This document shows positions 1 through 12,400 of a DNA stretch of 64,000 nt, one piece after another. Origin of the DNA: Bombyx mori. Taxonomy: Eukaryota > Arthropoda > Insecta > Lepidoptera > Bombycidae. Under the pieces are notes generated by a model that saw nothing but the letters and a program-made list of their open reading frames with translations, made no database searches and had not been told where the DNA came from. The translations under genes were made by a program, and so were the position numbers. The DNA lies in NCBI RefSeq assembly GCF_030269925.1, contig NC_085108.1, positions 3,100,001 to 3,164,000 on the forward strand, read 5' to 3'. Within the stretch, counting starts at the first letter, position 1. Every line of letters begins with the position of its first letter.

Positions 1-371
1 GAATCTCGCTGGCGGGTACAAATTTTTCTAATGAAATACGTACTCAACAAATGTTCACGATTGACTTCCACGGTGAAGGAATAACATCGTGCAATAAAAA
101 TCAAACCCGCAAAATTATAATTTGCGTAATTACTGGTGGTAGGACCTCTTGTGAGTCTTCACGGGTAGGTACCACTGCTTAGCCTATTTCTGCCGTGAAG
201 CAGTAATGCGTTTCGGTTTGAAGGGTGGGGCAGCCGTTGTGACTATACTGAGATCTTAGAACTTATATCTCAAGGTGGGTGTCGCATTTACGTCGTAGAT
301 GCCCATGGGCTCCAGTAACCACTTAACACCAGGTGGGCTGTGAGCTCGTCCACCCATCTAAGCAATAAAAA
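1..371 (+). mobile_element. Bm1 SINE, cut by the window start
   Basis: Begins inside the tRNA-like head (GCGGGTACAAATTTTTCTAA) and runs to an A-rich tail. The Bm1 body has the hallmarks GCGTTTCGGTTTGAAGGGTG and CAGGTGGGCTGTGAGCTCGT. Confidence 0.9.
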
Positions 372-906
372 AAAAAACTGGCAATGAAACAAATCATGTT
401 GCTCCTATTTTAATTTCGCGGGTTGATTAAGTTATTTTCGCTGCTCCTACTCTAAAATTATAGTAGGAGTTATTGTTTTTTTTATCATCATCACCCTATA
501 CTGTTTCATATTAATAACATAACTAGATGATGACCGAGCTTTGTTTTTTTTTTTTGATAACACCATCTTTTTGTGTCTTTAAAGCGGTTAGTTGCCCTCA
601 ATTAAGAAAAATAGTATTATTATTCGCCAGTAGATGTCGGGAAGAGTTGATTACTGAAAACACGAATAAAACAACATTTTCTGAAAATAAATCGTAGCTA
701 GATCGATTTATCGCCCCCGAAATCGCCTGTATACTAAATTTTATGAAAATCGTTGGAGCCGTTTCCGAGATTCAGACTATATATATACAAGAATTGCTCG
801 TTTAAAGGTATAAGATGAGATAAAAGTTTTGAACAAGATCATTTGGATCGTCGGTCTACCGGGCAATTTTACAAGATCTTCCCTTTGCCGTATTCATTCA
901 TCTTAA
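372..906. other. Unassigned AT-rich sequence
   Basis: No coding frame or family match. A short palindromic patch, CTCCTATTTTAATTTCGCGG..ATTATAGTAGGAG, may be a worn MITE. Confidence 0.4.
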
Positions 907-1080
907 GCCTTACAGCCCTGGGTGGGCCTTAGCCTGGTCCAGTATGTCTCTCCAGACTGCTCTGATCAGGGCTTTCTCCTTCCAGTTCTTGACACCGCTA
1001 ACTTTGAGGTTGTGCTCTAGGCCATCTAGCCACCTGAGTTTGGGCTTGCCACGACTTTTGCGGCTGGCTTGCCGTACACC
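907..1080 (-). pseudogene. Non-LTR retrotransposon 3' coding remnant
   Basis: On the minus strand the frame reads VRQASRKSRGKPKLRWLDGL, then EHNLKVSGVKNWKEKALIRA and ends DILDQAKAHPGL with a stop. This is the C-terminal end typical of several LINE reverse transcriptase proteins (GRPRLRWLDDV..GV.NW). Only about 55 codons remain. Confidence 0.7.
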
Positions 1081-1333
1081 CGTTTACAAATAATTAGACA
1101 GTCTTCAAGTTCATGCTCATATAAGCGATCTCGGTTTTAACGAAGGCCTGAAGCGTAACATAATAAGAAAAGATTGTTATTGTTAACAATTCCATTAAGC
1201 ATGTACATACGTAGTGCGTTGACCGATTTGCCGTGGCCCCTCGCGTGACCCTAGCGATTGTTCAGAACCCAACGTACATAACCGTGAATATTGATGAGGA
1301 CGAACAATTAAAAATGCATTGTTTTTTTTGCTT

Positions 1334-1555
1334 AGGTGGTTTGATGAGCTCACGGTCCACCTGGTGTTAAGTGGTGGCCCATAGACGTCTACAAAGTAAG
1401 TGTCGCCACCTACCTTGAGAGATGAGTTGTAAGGTCTCAGTATAGTTACAACGGCTGCCCCACCCTTCAAACCGAAACGCATTACTGCTTGACGGCAGAA
1501 ATACGCAAGGTGGTGGTACCTACCCGTGCTGACTCCCAAGAGGTCCTACCACCAG
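1334..1555 (-). mobile_element. Bm1 SINE, 5'-truncated
   Basis: Complement of the Bm1 body from CTGGTGGTAGGACCTCTTGG to the A-rich tail. Confidence 0.88.
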
Positions 1556-1742
1556 TGAGTTCTTTGCTGTTTTTTCTTTGGAGGTTCACTGATCAGTGTT
1601 TCTATCTCGTTCCTTATTGGTCTATTTACAATTTCTAATTACGATCAAGTACAGAACTCTCAAATCAAACACAGAATACACTTACATACATGGCTAATAA
1701 ATACTTAATTAAATATCATACATTCCTTACTAACTATATTAA

Positions 1743-1972
1743 TCTATATACTAATAATAATAATAATATTATAAAGAGGAAAGATTTGTTTGTTTGTTTG
1801 TTTCGAATAGGCTCCGAAACTACTGGACCGATTTGAAAAATTATTTTTCCATTAGAAGCCGACATTGTCCCTGATGAACATAGGCTACTTTTTTTTATTT
1901 TTTTTTTATTTTTATTTTTTGGTTTCATGTGTGTTTTAATGTTTCCGAAGCGAAGCGAGGGCGGGTCGCTAG
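1743..1972 (+). mobile_element. Helitron-like element (Lep1-type), short copy
   Basis: Starts TCTATATACTAATAATAATA and ends GAGGGCGGGTCGCTAG before T. Shares the GTTTGTTTGTTT and GGCTCCGAAACTACTG blocks with the 4893 and 41698 copies but lacks most of the interior. Confidence 0.65.
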
Positions 1973-1977
1973 TTTAA

Positions 1978-2515
1978 TTATAAAGAAAGCGTGGGGTGCA
2001 TGGTATCAGTACTTATAAATACTAGAGGTCCCGCAGTAGTCGAAATTCGACTATAATTAATTGGAATTGTAAGTTTGTACACTATGATTGTATTTTATAC
2101 TTCTATAATGACAAATTTCGCCAATTATATAATAATTTATTTCACACTGTAAAAAATATTAACAACAATATTTAATCTATTCTCAATTTGACAACAGACG
2201 TCAAGAACAAAAGTTTGACAATAAATAGTATGCATGCGTGTGTGCGTCAAATACATGGTATGTAGTGTGTGTGATGTTTTCTTTATTGATTTACTGTATC
2301 TTTTATGCATTATTTTGAAAAAATATTAGCATTGTGCACTTCTTCTCTATATTCTCTATAAGTGTGCAAACTTTCATACTCTTCCGTCCGCGCAATTTTA
2401 GTAAAAAGGGATACAAAGTTTTTGCTTCACGTATTAATATATAGATTTTATGAACAGACATGAGTAGAAGGGTTATTTTGATAATATCGTGAAAAGCACC
2501 CCACGCTTTTTTTTT
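1978..2515. repeat. Inverted-repeat element H, copy split by Helitron-like copy 1
   Basis: AAAGCGTGGGGTGC at the left (about 1986-2000) and its complement GCACCCCACGCTTT at the right (about 2495-2509). Related copies at 25440-25690 and 48600-48900 lack the insertion. Confidence 0.6.
2022..2445 (-). mobile_element. Non-autonomous Helitron-like element, copy 1
   Basis: On the minus strand it starts TCTATATATTAATACGTGAA and ends GTCGAATTTCGACTACTGCG..CCTCTAG, with a small hairpin (AGTCGAA/TTCGACT) shortly before CTAG. It is inserted between A and T with no target duplication. The surrounding repeat occurs uninterrupted near 48764-48776, confirming the borders. Confidence 0.78.
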
Positions 2516-2881
2516 TACAATAAAATCATTTTTTCTTACACTATTTTTAATTCAAATTTATTAAAATTTATTTTCTATATCTTAGTTAGATTTTCTATGA
2601 AAGCGTATTTTGTTAGTTGTTTTAAACTATTATTTATTTTTAAATTCTTCCGTGTTCCCTCGGTTATCCCTGTGAGCAGACAATGAACAATTCGAATAAA
2701 AAGAAGTTAATATAAAAAGTCGATATCAATATTTCGTCGTTACGCTAATAATCTGGGAGTACCCACAAAACAGAACTGATTTTGCGTAGAAAAATATTTA
2801 ACACGTCATTACCACGAATTTCACATTTAAACTACATAATTTCAGTAATTTTAAGTGAAATTAATCTTAAGCATCTTTTTT

Positions 2882-3125
2882 ACTGGTGGTAGCACCTCTT
2901 GTGAGTCCGCACGGGTAGGTACCACCGCCCCGCCTATTTCTGCCGTGAAGCAGGAATGCGTTTCGGTTTGGAGGGTGGGGCAGCCGTTGTGGCTATACTG
3001 AGACCTTAGAACTTATATCTCAAGGTGTGTGGCGCATTTACGTTGTAGATGTCTATGGGCTCCAGTAACCACTTAACACCAGGTGGGCTGTGAGCTCGTC
3101 CACACATCTAAGGAATAAAAAAAAA
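2882..3125 (+). mobile_element. Bm1 SINE, 5'-truncated
   Basis: Body from ACTGGTGGTAGCACCTCTTG to an A10-type tail. Confidence 0.9.
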
Positions 3126-3296
3126 AGCAATCAATCAAATGTAATCAAAATCTTAGTTATATAATCTTTTTATTTTTGTTGTTAATGCACTGTCGATTGC
3201 ACCGATAATTGCACCTCAAACATCTGCCATGAACTTTTGTCGGTTTGTCAATGTTTTGTATTATTGATGATCACTTTGTTGATGCAACTTAATAAA

Positions 3297-3715
3297 CTAG
3301 AGGTCCCGCAGTAGTCGAAATTGGACTATAATTAATTGGAATTGTAAATTTGTACACTATTATGATTGTATTTTATACTTCTATAATCACAAATTTCGCC
3401 AAGACTACATCATAAAAAATATTAACAAAGACAAACAATATTTAATCTATTCTCAATTTGACAACAGACGTCAAGAACAAAAGTTTGACAATAAATAGTA
3501 TGCATGCGTGTGTGCGTCAAATACATGGTATGTAGTGTGTGTAATGTTTTCTTTATTGATTTAATTTATCTTTTATGCATTATTTAAAAAAAATATTAGC
3601 ATTGTGCACTTCTTCTCTATATTCTCTATAAGTGTGGAAAATTTCATACTCCTCCGTCCGCGCAATTTTCGTAAAAAGGGATACAAAGTTTTTGCTTCAC
3701 GTATTAATATATAGA
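3297..3715 (-). mobile_element. Non-autonomous Helitron-like element, copy 2
   Basis: About 420 bp, very similar to copy 1 along its whole length, with the same TC start and CTAG end on the minus strand and flanking A and T. It carries a small internal difference near 3400. Confidence 0.77.
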
Positions 3716-4195
3716 TAAAGAATCAGTTGCCAGGTAGAGTGGCCATAATGATGACGGCTAGACTCTATATGTGTAAGTGGCGCTTGCAACATACTCGGAC
3801 ATATTTGGAACAACTGGAATGTGAAAATCATGGTAGGAACCCGGTTGAGTAATCTTGTGTCTGTATTTTTTTTTAATTTATTTATTAGGCACACAATATA
3901 CATTACTATAGTGCGCGCGGAAGCGCTAGTCACCTCCTGAGGTATGTGGCGGGGTGAGACGGGTGAGGGCGCGATTGACAAGACGCACACGATACTATAT
4001 TTATGTGCAGATAAATCTCAGAATAACATGTTGGAATTAATGTAATGGGTACCTAATTGTAATATTGTATTTTACTATTACTACTTACTATTACTAGTAC
4101 ACAAAGTATCTCTTTTGGTCCATTTTCCATCTTGTCACTTCGCTATGTGGCCCGCCCATTTCCATTTCAGTCTTTGGGCATGGCTTAGAGCAGCG

Positions 4196-4447
4196 GTTCC
4201 CAAACTTATTTTGTCTACTGCCCACTTTGAGAATAAATAATTTTTTAGCGCCCCCATTTTTTCTACCTACTTAAAAACCACTATAGCGAGAGCTCAGTCG
4301 GTGTCTAAAAGTTCTTCAAGATGAAATTACAAATCGCACCCAAGCCTCTACATAACGCCCCCATTTTTTTCTGGGTCTATTACCGCCCCCCATTAAGCCT
4401 ACAGCGCCTACAAGGGGGCGTTATCGCCCACTTTGAGAAAGGCTAGT
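4196..4447. mobile_element. hAT-like MITE
   Basis: Left end AGCGGTTCCCAAACTTATTT and right end CCACTTTGAGAAAGGCT are imperfect inverted repeats of the CAG..GGTTC.CAAACT type seen in hAT elements. CTTAGAGC / TTTAGAGC flank it as a probable 8-bp duplication. GCCCCC-rich blocks recur inside. Confidence 0.65.
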
Positions 4448-4496
4448 TTAGAGCGTCGGTGGCTATTGACATATTTCTTATTTTTCTTCTTTATTT

Positions 4497-4600
4497 TTAA
4501 GGTGGGTGGCGCATTTACGTCGTAGATGTCTATGGGCTCCAGTAACCACTTAACACAAGGTGGGCTGTGAGCTCGTCTACCCATCTAAGCAAAAAAAAAG
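4497..4600 (+). mobile_element. Bm1 SINE 3' fragment
   Basis: Only the last 100 bp, from AAGGTGGGTGGCGCATTTAC to the A tail. Confidence 0.85.
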
Positions 4601-4892
4601 GGACATGTCATAGGGCTCAAAATTGTGAATGAATTTTTGAATCCCCAATTTAAATAAATAAATATTATAGTCTGTTATTGTTAAAGCTATACATCGATTA
4701 CAATGATGTTAATTTAGTCGCATAGACAATATAAGTTATTCATTGCATACTAGTCTATGAGCTATGGTTAGATCATTGTTGATTTTAGACACGTATGACG
4801 TCACCCGTAATGCAGTTATTACATTCCGTCAAGGTGACGCGTATTTTTTTTTCTTTTTAAATCATGAGTGGTCTGGTCAAATATTGTTTTGA

Positions 4893-5317
4893 TCTATACT
4901 TAATATTATAAAGAGAAAAGATTTGTTTGTTTGTTTGTATTGAATAGGCTCCGAAAGTACTGAACCAATTTGAAAAATTCTTTCACTGTTTGGAAGCTAC
5001 ACTAATCCCGAGTGACATAGGCTATAATATTTTTGAAAAAAATTGGGGATCCTTACTAAAACTCCAATAATGTAACCCAAGGTGTAAAAAAATTACGTAA
5101 AATATTCTTTACATCGCGTGCCCTGCGATAACTATTGATGATAGAATAAAATAATGTACTACGACTTTGTAGAACACATTATTATTTACAAAAAGTGTCG
5201 CGACAGCGTATATCTAACTATTATATTTAACGTTCTTTTATTTAAAAAAATAAAACAACGTCAAATATCTTTGAAATTTTTGTTAAAGACCCGAGCGGAG
5301 CCGCAGCGGGCCGCTTG
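4893..5317 (+). mobile_element. Helitron-like element (Lep1-type), full or nearly so
   Basis: Starts TCTATACTTAATATTATAAA, has the GATTTGTTTGTTTGTTTGTA block and GAATAGGCTCCGAAAGTACTGA, and ends in the GC-rich GAGCCGCAGCGGGCCGCTTG. The CTTG end looks like a mutated CTAG. Confidence 0.65.
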
Positions 5318-5324
5318 TAATTTA

Positions 5325-5735
5325 TCTATATATTAATACGTGAAGCAAAAACTTTGTATCCCCTTTTTACGTAAATTGCGCGGACGGAGGAGTATGAAAT
5401 TTTCCACATTTATAGAGAAGAAGTGCACAATGCTAATATTTTTTTTAAATAATGCATATAAGATACATTAAATCAATAAAGAAAAACTTACACACACTAC
5501 ATACCATGTATTTGACGCACACACGCATGCATACTATTTATTGTCAAACTTTTGTTCTTGACGTCTGTTGTCAAATTGAGAATAGATTAAATATTGTTTG
5601 TCTTTATTAATATTTTTTTATAGTGTAGTCTTGGCGAAATTTGTGATTGTAGAAGTATAAAATACAATCATAATAGTGCACAAACTTACAATTCCAATTA
5701 ATATAGTCGAATTTCGACTACTGCGGGACCTCTAG
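5325..5735 (+). mobile_element. Non-autonomous Helitron-like element, copy 3
   Basis: Same family in the opposite orientation: TCTATATATTAATACGTGAA at the left, hairpin and CCTCTAG at the right, flanked by A and T. It sits eight bases after another Helitron-like element. Confidence 0.77.
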
Positions 5736-6024
5736 TAAAGTAAAAGAGGCAATACAGGTTGAACGACTGTGGTAAATGTCGAACGAATCTTTTGATGTAT
5801 AAACACTCAATGTTAGTTGCGTTATCCACAGAAGTAAAAAAAAAAAAAACTATTAGAATGTCTGAAGACTCAAAACAGATGTTTAGATAACTCGTCGTTT
5901 TTTTTTTTCGCGGTGACGTAACGTAAATTCAATTTTAACAACGCCACTTGGCATTAGAGAGGTCTAAAGACCTTCACTGGACCATAGTCAATTATTCGAT
6001 TATTATTATTTTTTAACTCGTCGT

Positions 6025-6470
6025 GAAGTCGTCGTGGCCTAAAAGATAAGACGTCCGGTGCATTCGTGTTGAAGCGATGCACCGGTGTTCGAATCCCGCA
6101 GGCGGGTACCAATTTTTCTAATGAAATACGTACTCAACAAATGTTCACGATTGACTTCCACGGTGAAGGAATAACATCGTGTAATAAAAGCGAAACCCGC
6201 AAAATTATAATTTGCGTAATTACTGGTGGTAGGACCTCTTGCGAGTCCGCGCTGGTAGGTACCACCGCCCTGCCTATTTCTGCGATGAACAAGTAATGCG
6301 TTTCGGTTTGAAGGGTGGGGCAGCCGTTGTAACTATACTGAGACCTTACAACTTATATCTCAAGGCGGGTGGCGCATTTACATTGTAGATGTCTATGGGC
6401 TCCAGTAACCACTTAACATCAGGTGGGCTGTGAGCTCGTCCACCCATCTAAGCAATAAAAAAAAAAACTC
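6025..6470 (+). mobile_element. Bm1 SINE, full length with tRNA-like head
   Basis: The head begins GAAGTCGTCGTGGCCTAAAA and has polymerase III-like A box (GTGGCCTAAAAGATAAG) and B box (GGTGTTCGAATCCCG), followed by the family body and an A tail. A short AACTCG flank on both sides may be the target duplication. Confidence 0.92.
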
Positions 6471-6640
6471 GAATTACGTAATGTCTTATGGGCATTCGTT
6501 CATAGTAAAAATGAAGTAGGGGCAGATATGAAAACTTTTTTTTTATTTTCACCTTTCACTACATCTACATAAATCTACACAAACTAAACACTAGTTTTTT
6601 TAACGAGCTAACGCGGTATTTTTTTTTTTAATTGCAAGTA

Positions 6641-6845
6641 TGTGTGGATGAGCTCACAGCCCACCTGGTGTTAAGTGGTTACTGGAGCCCATAGACGTCT
6701 ACAGCGTAAAGGCCGCCACTCACCTTGAGATATAAGTTCTAAGGTCTCAAGTATAGTTACGACGGCTGCCCCGCCCTTCAAACCGAAACGCATTACTGCT
6801 TCACGGCAGAAGTAGACAGAGCTGGTACCTACCGGTGCTAAGCAA
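6641..6845 (-). mobile_element. Bm1 SINE, 5'-truncated
   Basis: Complement of the Bm1 body; the 5' end stops before the CTGGTGGTAGG block. Confidence 0.87.
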
Positions 6846-7189
6846 GTGGTAAGCGTTTTTGCTGTCGCCAATTATCAAGACGAAATCGGTATAGGTTTAC
6901 AAAGGACCTTGAGTTTGCGGAGTTTTGTACCTCGTATTCCACAAGTGCTCTGAGCCATTATTATGAATTTTCCCATCATATGCTGCTCCTAAAGCAGAAT
7001 TCTTTAAAGAAAAATATAACTCTTTTTAAAACGTCTTGGCCTTGAAACTTATTTCAAACGATGTGCTTTTTCCTGAGCTTTACGACACGTCCTTGGCTCA
7101 TAATAAGGCATAGCCTTTAACTGCACTGCACCTTTTCTGATCCTGGTTGGGCCATAGAGGTTCATCTACTCGTCTAATCCTCCTTTTTT

Positions 7190-7530
7190 GTTACTGATTA
7201 GATGGGTGGACGAGCTCACAGCCCACCTGATGTTAAGTGTTTACTGGAGCCCATAGACATGTACAACGTAAATGCGCCACCCACCTTGAGATATAAGTTC
7301 TAAGGTCTCAAGTATAGTTACAACGGCTGCCCCACCCTTCAAACCGAAACGCATTACTGCTTTACGGCAGAAATGGGCAGGGTGGTGGTACCTACTCGCG
7401 CGGACTCTCAAGAGGTCCTACCGCCAGTAATTACGCAAATTATAATTTTGCGGGTTTGATTTTTATTACACGATGTTATTCCTTCACCGTGGACGTCGAT
7501 CGTGATTGTTGAGTACGTATTACGTTGTAG
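7190..7530 (-). mobile_element. Bm1 SINE, nearly full length
   Basis: Runs from the tail side at 7190 through the body and past CGCAAATTATAATTTTGCGG into the post-head region (GATTGTTGAGTACGTATTAC). Confidence 0.87.
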
Positions 7531-7590
7531 ATGTCTTTGAGCCACCACTTAACATCAGGTAGACTGTGAGCTAGACCACAGTTATTTGCA
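7521..7590 (+). mobile_element. Bm1 SINE 3' fragment, opposite to its neighbour
   Basis: TTACGTTGTAGATGTCTTTG to AGACTGTGAGCTAGACCACA; diverged and abutting the inverted copy at 7190-7530. Confidence 0.65.
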
Positions 7591-7594
7591 ATTT

Positions 7595-8275
7595 GAAAAA
7601 AAAACTACAGCGCTAACTCGTTAAAAAAACTAGTGTTTAGTTTATTTAGATTGTATTCTGTAGTAGTTAATTTAAAAGCGCGCTATACCGCGTAATTGGT
7701 ACTTACTCTCTCCCCTCGGTTTTCTGTGAACCACTAATGCTAAGATGCGATTCTCGTTCAGACCTTACCGCAAACAATAACCTTTGGGTGTGGTAACGGT
7801 ACTTTTGAGCCTTATAATTACTATGATTTCTTACACGACAGTTAGATAACTTTTTTTTTAATTTTAGGTTAGTTTGACATTTCGATGTACAATTTGCGTA
7901 CCGAATTTATAATGACATTCATAATGTCAGTTTCGATTTAAATGTCTGTTCTTAATTTTATTCATATTATGTATTTTAGCTGTAACATTTTGTTGTATTT
8001 ATGATGATATAATCGTAATAATAAATTCATTTTTACATTGGTAATAATTAAATAATTATGATAAGATTTTTGTTTTGTGTTCTCAACGCTATTTAAGTTT
8101 GTAATTTAAAAAAAGAATCACCATTATTTATTTTGACAGTTTGGCGTTTGTTGAGTGTTTATTTTTTGACATATAATTTTAATTATTTATTATTTATTCA
8201 TGTATAAGCAATTTTGGCGATTTGGTTATTTCATTTTCTTCCCGTCGCGTTGGCTGCAATAATTTAATTTAATAA
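7595..8275. other. Unassigned AT-rich sequence
   Basis: No frame, repeat or splice pattern that I can support. T- and A-rich throughout. Confidence 0.4.
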
Positions 8276-8366
8276 ACAAGTGGTCCCTCTGTTGTCAAAA
8301 TTCGACTATAATTAATTGAAATTATAAGTTTGAACATTATTAAGGTCTTAATTGTCTATATGGAGT

Positions 8367-9150
8367 ACTAGGCTGCACTAAAAGTATCGGGAATGGAATA
8401 TTTCCACTTTTCCTGTCATATTAAAATCGGCTCGCGTTACTTGGTGCGTCAGAACTCTCGAAAGATTCCACGCGGGATCCTCAAATGCTGTATACAACAC
8501 TGTATCAGGTGACGAATCCTGGATATATGCGTACGAACCCGAAACAAAAAACCAGTCACGAGTTTGGGTGTTCGAAAATGAGTTAAAGCCAACAAAAGTT
8601 GTTCGTTCACGGAGTGTTGCAAAAAAATGGTGGCCACGTTTGTCTCCAAAACCGGCCATGCTACGACTATTCCTCTTGAGGGACAAAGAACGGTTAATGC
8701 AGAATGGTATGCTAGCATTTGTTTGCCACAGGTCGTTTCTGAACTCCGTAAAGAGAACTGCAACCGCCGCATCATCCTCCATCACGACAATGCGAGTTCT
8801 CACACCGCGCATAGAAAAAAAGAGTTTTTAGAGCAAGAAAACATAGAATTATTAGACCATCCGCCGTACTGCCCCGACCTAAGCCCTAATGATTTCTATA
8901 CTTTCCCTAAAATAAAGAATAAATTGCGTGGACAGAGATTTTCATCACCTGAAGAAGCTGTGGACGCCTACAAAACGGCCATTTTGGAGACCCCAACTTC
9001 CGAATGGAATGGTTGCTTCAATGATTGGTTCCATCGTATCGAAAAATTTGTCAAATTTCGCGGAGAATACTTCGAAAAGCAATAAATACATTTTGAAATA
9101 GTAATGTTGTGTCACTTCGTTAATTCCCGAAATTTTCAGTGCCGCCCTCG
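8367..9150 (+). mobile_element. Internally deleted mariner element
   Basis: Terminal inverted repeats run CTAGGCTGCACTAAAAGTAT at the left and its imperfect complement (CCCGAAATTTTCAGTGC..) at the right, flanked by TA. At 784 bp it is well short of the usual 1.3 kb: the N-terminal DNA-binding half of the transposase gene is gone. Confidence 0.88.
8478..9085 (+). pseudogene. Mariner transposase remnant (DD34D)
   Basis: The frame begins near GDESWIYAYEPETKNQ (first catalytic Asp), continues to VRSRSVAKK, then shifts at a run of seven A near 8620-8627 into TFVSKTGHATTIPLEGQRTV. It carries the second Asp in ILHHDNASSHTA and the third in YCPDLSPND, with 34 residues between the last two, and ends GEYFEKQ with a stop at 9085. 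It is not functional: N-terminus deleted and one frameshift. Confidence 0.88.
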
Positions 9151-9168
9151 TATGATAGTCTTTGACAT

Positions 9169-9416
9169 TGAGGGAGTGCATATAGAGTCCCTTCTTTATT
9201 TCGCCTGGTTGTGTTTTATGTAATTAACACCACAGTTGGAACAATATAAATTTTATTGTTGTAGCGGCATAAAGTAATTACATTAAATTAGTTATTATCA
9301 CATTATAAATTATTTTTATGTTTTTCATATTTGGCGGTAAAAAGGTATTGTGTCACAGACTATATCCTTTTTCCCACATCTCGTGCGTTCCGGCTTACGC
9401 ATAATAAAACGCCACA
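9169..9416 (-). repeat. 3' LTR of the gypsy element
   Basis: Second 248-bp LTR copy, bounded by the polypurine-like tract on one side and the ACAT target duplication on the other. Confidence 0.93.
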
Positions 9417-9463
9417 CCACCCCCCTACGGAGAAGGAGAATCCGCAGAAAAAGAGAAAAATTA

Positions 9464-12400
9464 TCATAGGTCGAAAGGTTTGGAGAAGTGGACTCTGCGA
9501 CCTGACCGGGTGGTATATTGAGGTGTATGTGTAGGAGTAGCAGTTAGAGGTGCCGAAGGCACGAGTGGACATGAAGGGACATTAGTAGCATCTGGTTGCG
9601 CTGGTTGAGGCACAGAAACCCGCGGTGCTGGTGCTGGAACGAGATCTACTAAAGAATGCTCGACGAAAGCTGGCTTAATTCTGTCGACACTGACCGTCAC
9701 CTGTTTCCCTTTTACATCAATCGACCACGTTTTTCCGTCCTCGGCTCTAGATATAACTCTATGAGGACCAGAGTAAGGTGGTTGCATTGAACGTCTAACC
9801 GAATCCTCCCTGAGCATGACATGAGAGGCGGTGGAAAGATTTTTAAATATGAAAGGTGATGGTTTAGTGTGTGAGGAACATGGAGTGGGACGCAATTTAG
9901 ACATACGCTGTCTTAACTTTACGACAAAATCCGTCGGGTCCTCGAAGCCAGAAGGACCGGGAGGTACTAACAGTTCCCCTGGAAGCGTTAAGGTTTCTCC
10001 GTAAAGCAATTCCGCTACTGTTGCTTGTAGATCTTCTTTAAAAGCCGAACGCATTCCCAATAAGACCAAAGGTAATGCATTCAACCACGAATCATCATAA
10101 CACATCAGAGAGGCCTTTAATTGTCTATGCATGCGCTCCACGAGCCCATTGGCACAAGGGTGGTAACTAGTAGTGCGTATACGTTTAGTACCACATAAAT
10201 TAGTAAGGCGTCTGAAAAGGTCCGACTCGAACTGTCGTCCCTGGTCGGTAGTGATGACAGCAGGTACTCCAAATCGAGCAATCCAACCGGCTACAAAGGT
10301 GCTCGCCACTTCTTCTGCTGTTATTCCGTGCATAGGCCAAACTTCGGGCCATCGAGTGTAGCGATCCACAGCAGTCAGGCAGTATTGGAAGTCAGAACAA
10401 GATGGAAGAGGGCCTATGATGTCAATATGGACATGCTTCAGTCGAGACGTAGGACTGGAGAAGTGTCCAAGTGGAGATTTTATATGCCGCGTCACCTTAC
10501 TTCGCTGGCAAGCAACGCAGGTTTGGCACCAATAACGGCAATCTTTGGCAATGCCAGGCCACACGAAACGGTCTGAGATCAATCGAATGGTTGATCTAGT
10601 ACCAGGATGGCTAAGATTATGTAGCTGAGCAAAAATCTTCTTTCGCATAGGTTCCGATACAAATGGGCGTGGTCGCCCTGTTGACATGTCGCAGACCAAA
10701 ACAGTGTTTGTGCCAGGAACTACGACGTTCTCTAGTTTTAGAGAAGAATTCGCATCGTTACGATACTTTTTCAATTCGTCGTCAAGTTTTTGGCAAGCGG
10801 AGAGAGCAGAATGGTCAGTTTCAAAACAAACAGCTTCGATGCGGGACATGGCGTCCGCCACCGTATTGTCCTCCCCTTTTATATGGACAATGTCCGTGGT
10901 AAACTGCGAAATAAAAGACAGTTGATTTAACTGTACCGGAGGAAGCCTTTCGCGACGTTGCGAGAACGCGTAAACTAATGGCTTATGGTCCGTATAAATC
11001 GTTACGTGCTGTGCGGCTAGGAAATGTCGATAATGTTGCACACTCTCATATATCGCAAGAAGTTCTCGGTAGTATGCTGGCCACTGGCGCTGTCGGGGAT
11101 TCAGCTTTTTACTAAAGAAACCCAGGGGTTGCCAAGCATCACCGACTTTCTGCTGAATGCAGGCACCAACGTGAGAACTGGAAGCGTCGGTGAAAAGCCC
11201 TAGTTCAGCGTTAGGCAAAGGGTGTGCCAACAGAGCTGCAGATGACAAGCTATCTTTACAGGCATTAAAGCATTCTTCGAGCTCAGGTGTCCAAGTGATC
11301 GGTGTGAGACCTTTACCTCCAGTGGCCACGATCGCGTTGACTAGCGGTGCTTGTAACTTGGCCGCATTGCGCAGAAATCGGCGAAAATAATTAACCATCC
11401 CAATGAAACGACGGAGTCCTTGTACAGTCTGTGGTAGAGGAAAATCTTTTAGAGCTTGAATGCGCTCTGATGGTGGTTGTGTTCCGTTGGCGGATATTCT
11501 GTTTCCGAGAAAAGTAACTTCAGAAGCACCAAACACGCATTTTGCTGGATTTATAACGATTCCGTAATCTTCAAATCGCTTGAAAAGAGTACGAAGGTGT
11601 GCAGCATGTTGAAGAGCATCACGGGAATACACTAATATGTCGTCAACGTACGCAAAGCAAAAATCGAGACCTTGGACAACTTCGTCTATAAATCTTTGAA
11701 ACGTTTGGCCTGCGTTGCGCAGACCAAAAGTCATGTAATTAAATTCGTAAAGTCCGAAGGGTGTTATGATGGCGGTTTTACAGATATCCTCAGGCGCAAC
11801 AGGAATTTGCTGATATGCCTTAACGAGGTCGATTGTACTAAATATACTACACCCAGATATGATATGGCCAACGTCACCGATATGGCGAACTGGGTACCTG
11901 TCGGGTATGGTACGTGAATTCAACGCACGATAATCGCCGCAGGGTCGCCAGGTGCCGTCGCGCTTAGGGACCATATGAAGTGGAGAAGACCACGAACTTT
12001 TCGAAGGTCTGGCTGTCCCGCACTGTACCATATCATCAAAAACCTTTTTGGCCTCTTGAAGTTTTTGAGGTGCCAGACGTCTAGGACGACAAGAGACTGG
12101 GGCGCCCTCAGTGGTTAGAATATAATGAACTGTGTTATGCTTCGGCTCACGAATAAGTCCTGGTGGCTTCGTAATGGACGGAAATTCCGCAAGAAGTGCA
12201 CTAAATTGGGATGACGGAGCGCAGACAACTTTGACGCTGGTCTGGTCTAAAACAGTGACGGCAGCAACGCATGACAACCCGGTAATGCTATCGACGAGTC
12301 TCTTACTGGCACAATCTGGCAACAACCGATAGTGCGCCAGAAAATCGGAGCCGATGATGGCGGTGTTGACGTCAGCGATAATAAATCGCCATTGAAATGT

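Noticed and set aside
6025..6100. tRNA-like sequence with A and B boxes
   Set aside because: Head of a Bm1 SINE, with the same sequence at 39948 and, in part, at 54213; it does not form a proper cloverleaf and is followed by the Bm1 body.
10173..12332. Several plus-strand open frames of 60-80 codons
   Set aside because: They are antisense to the gypsy pol frame and have no start context, family match or independent support.
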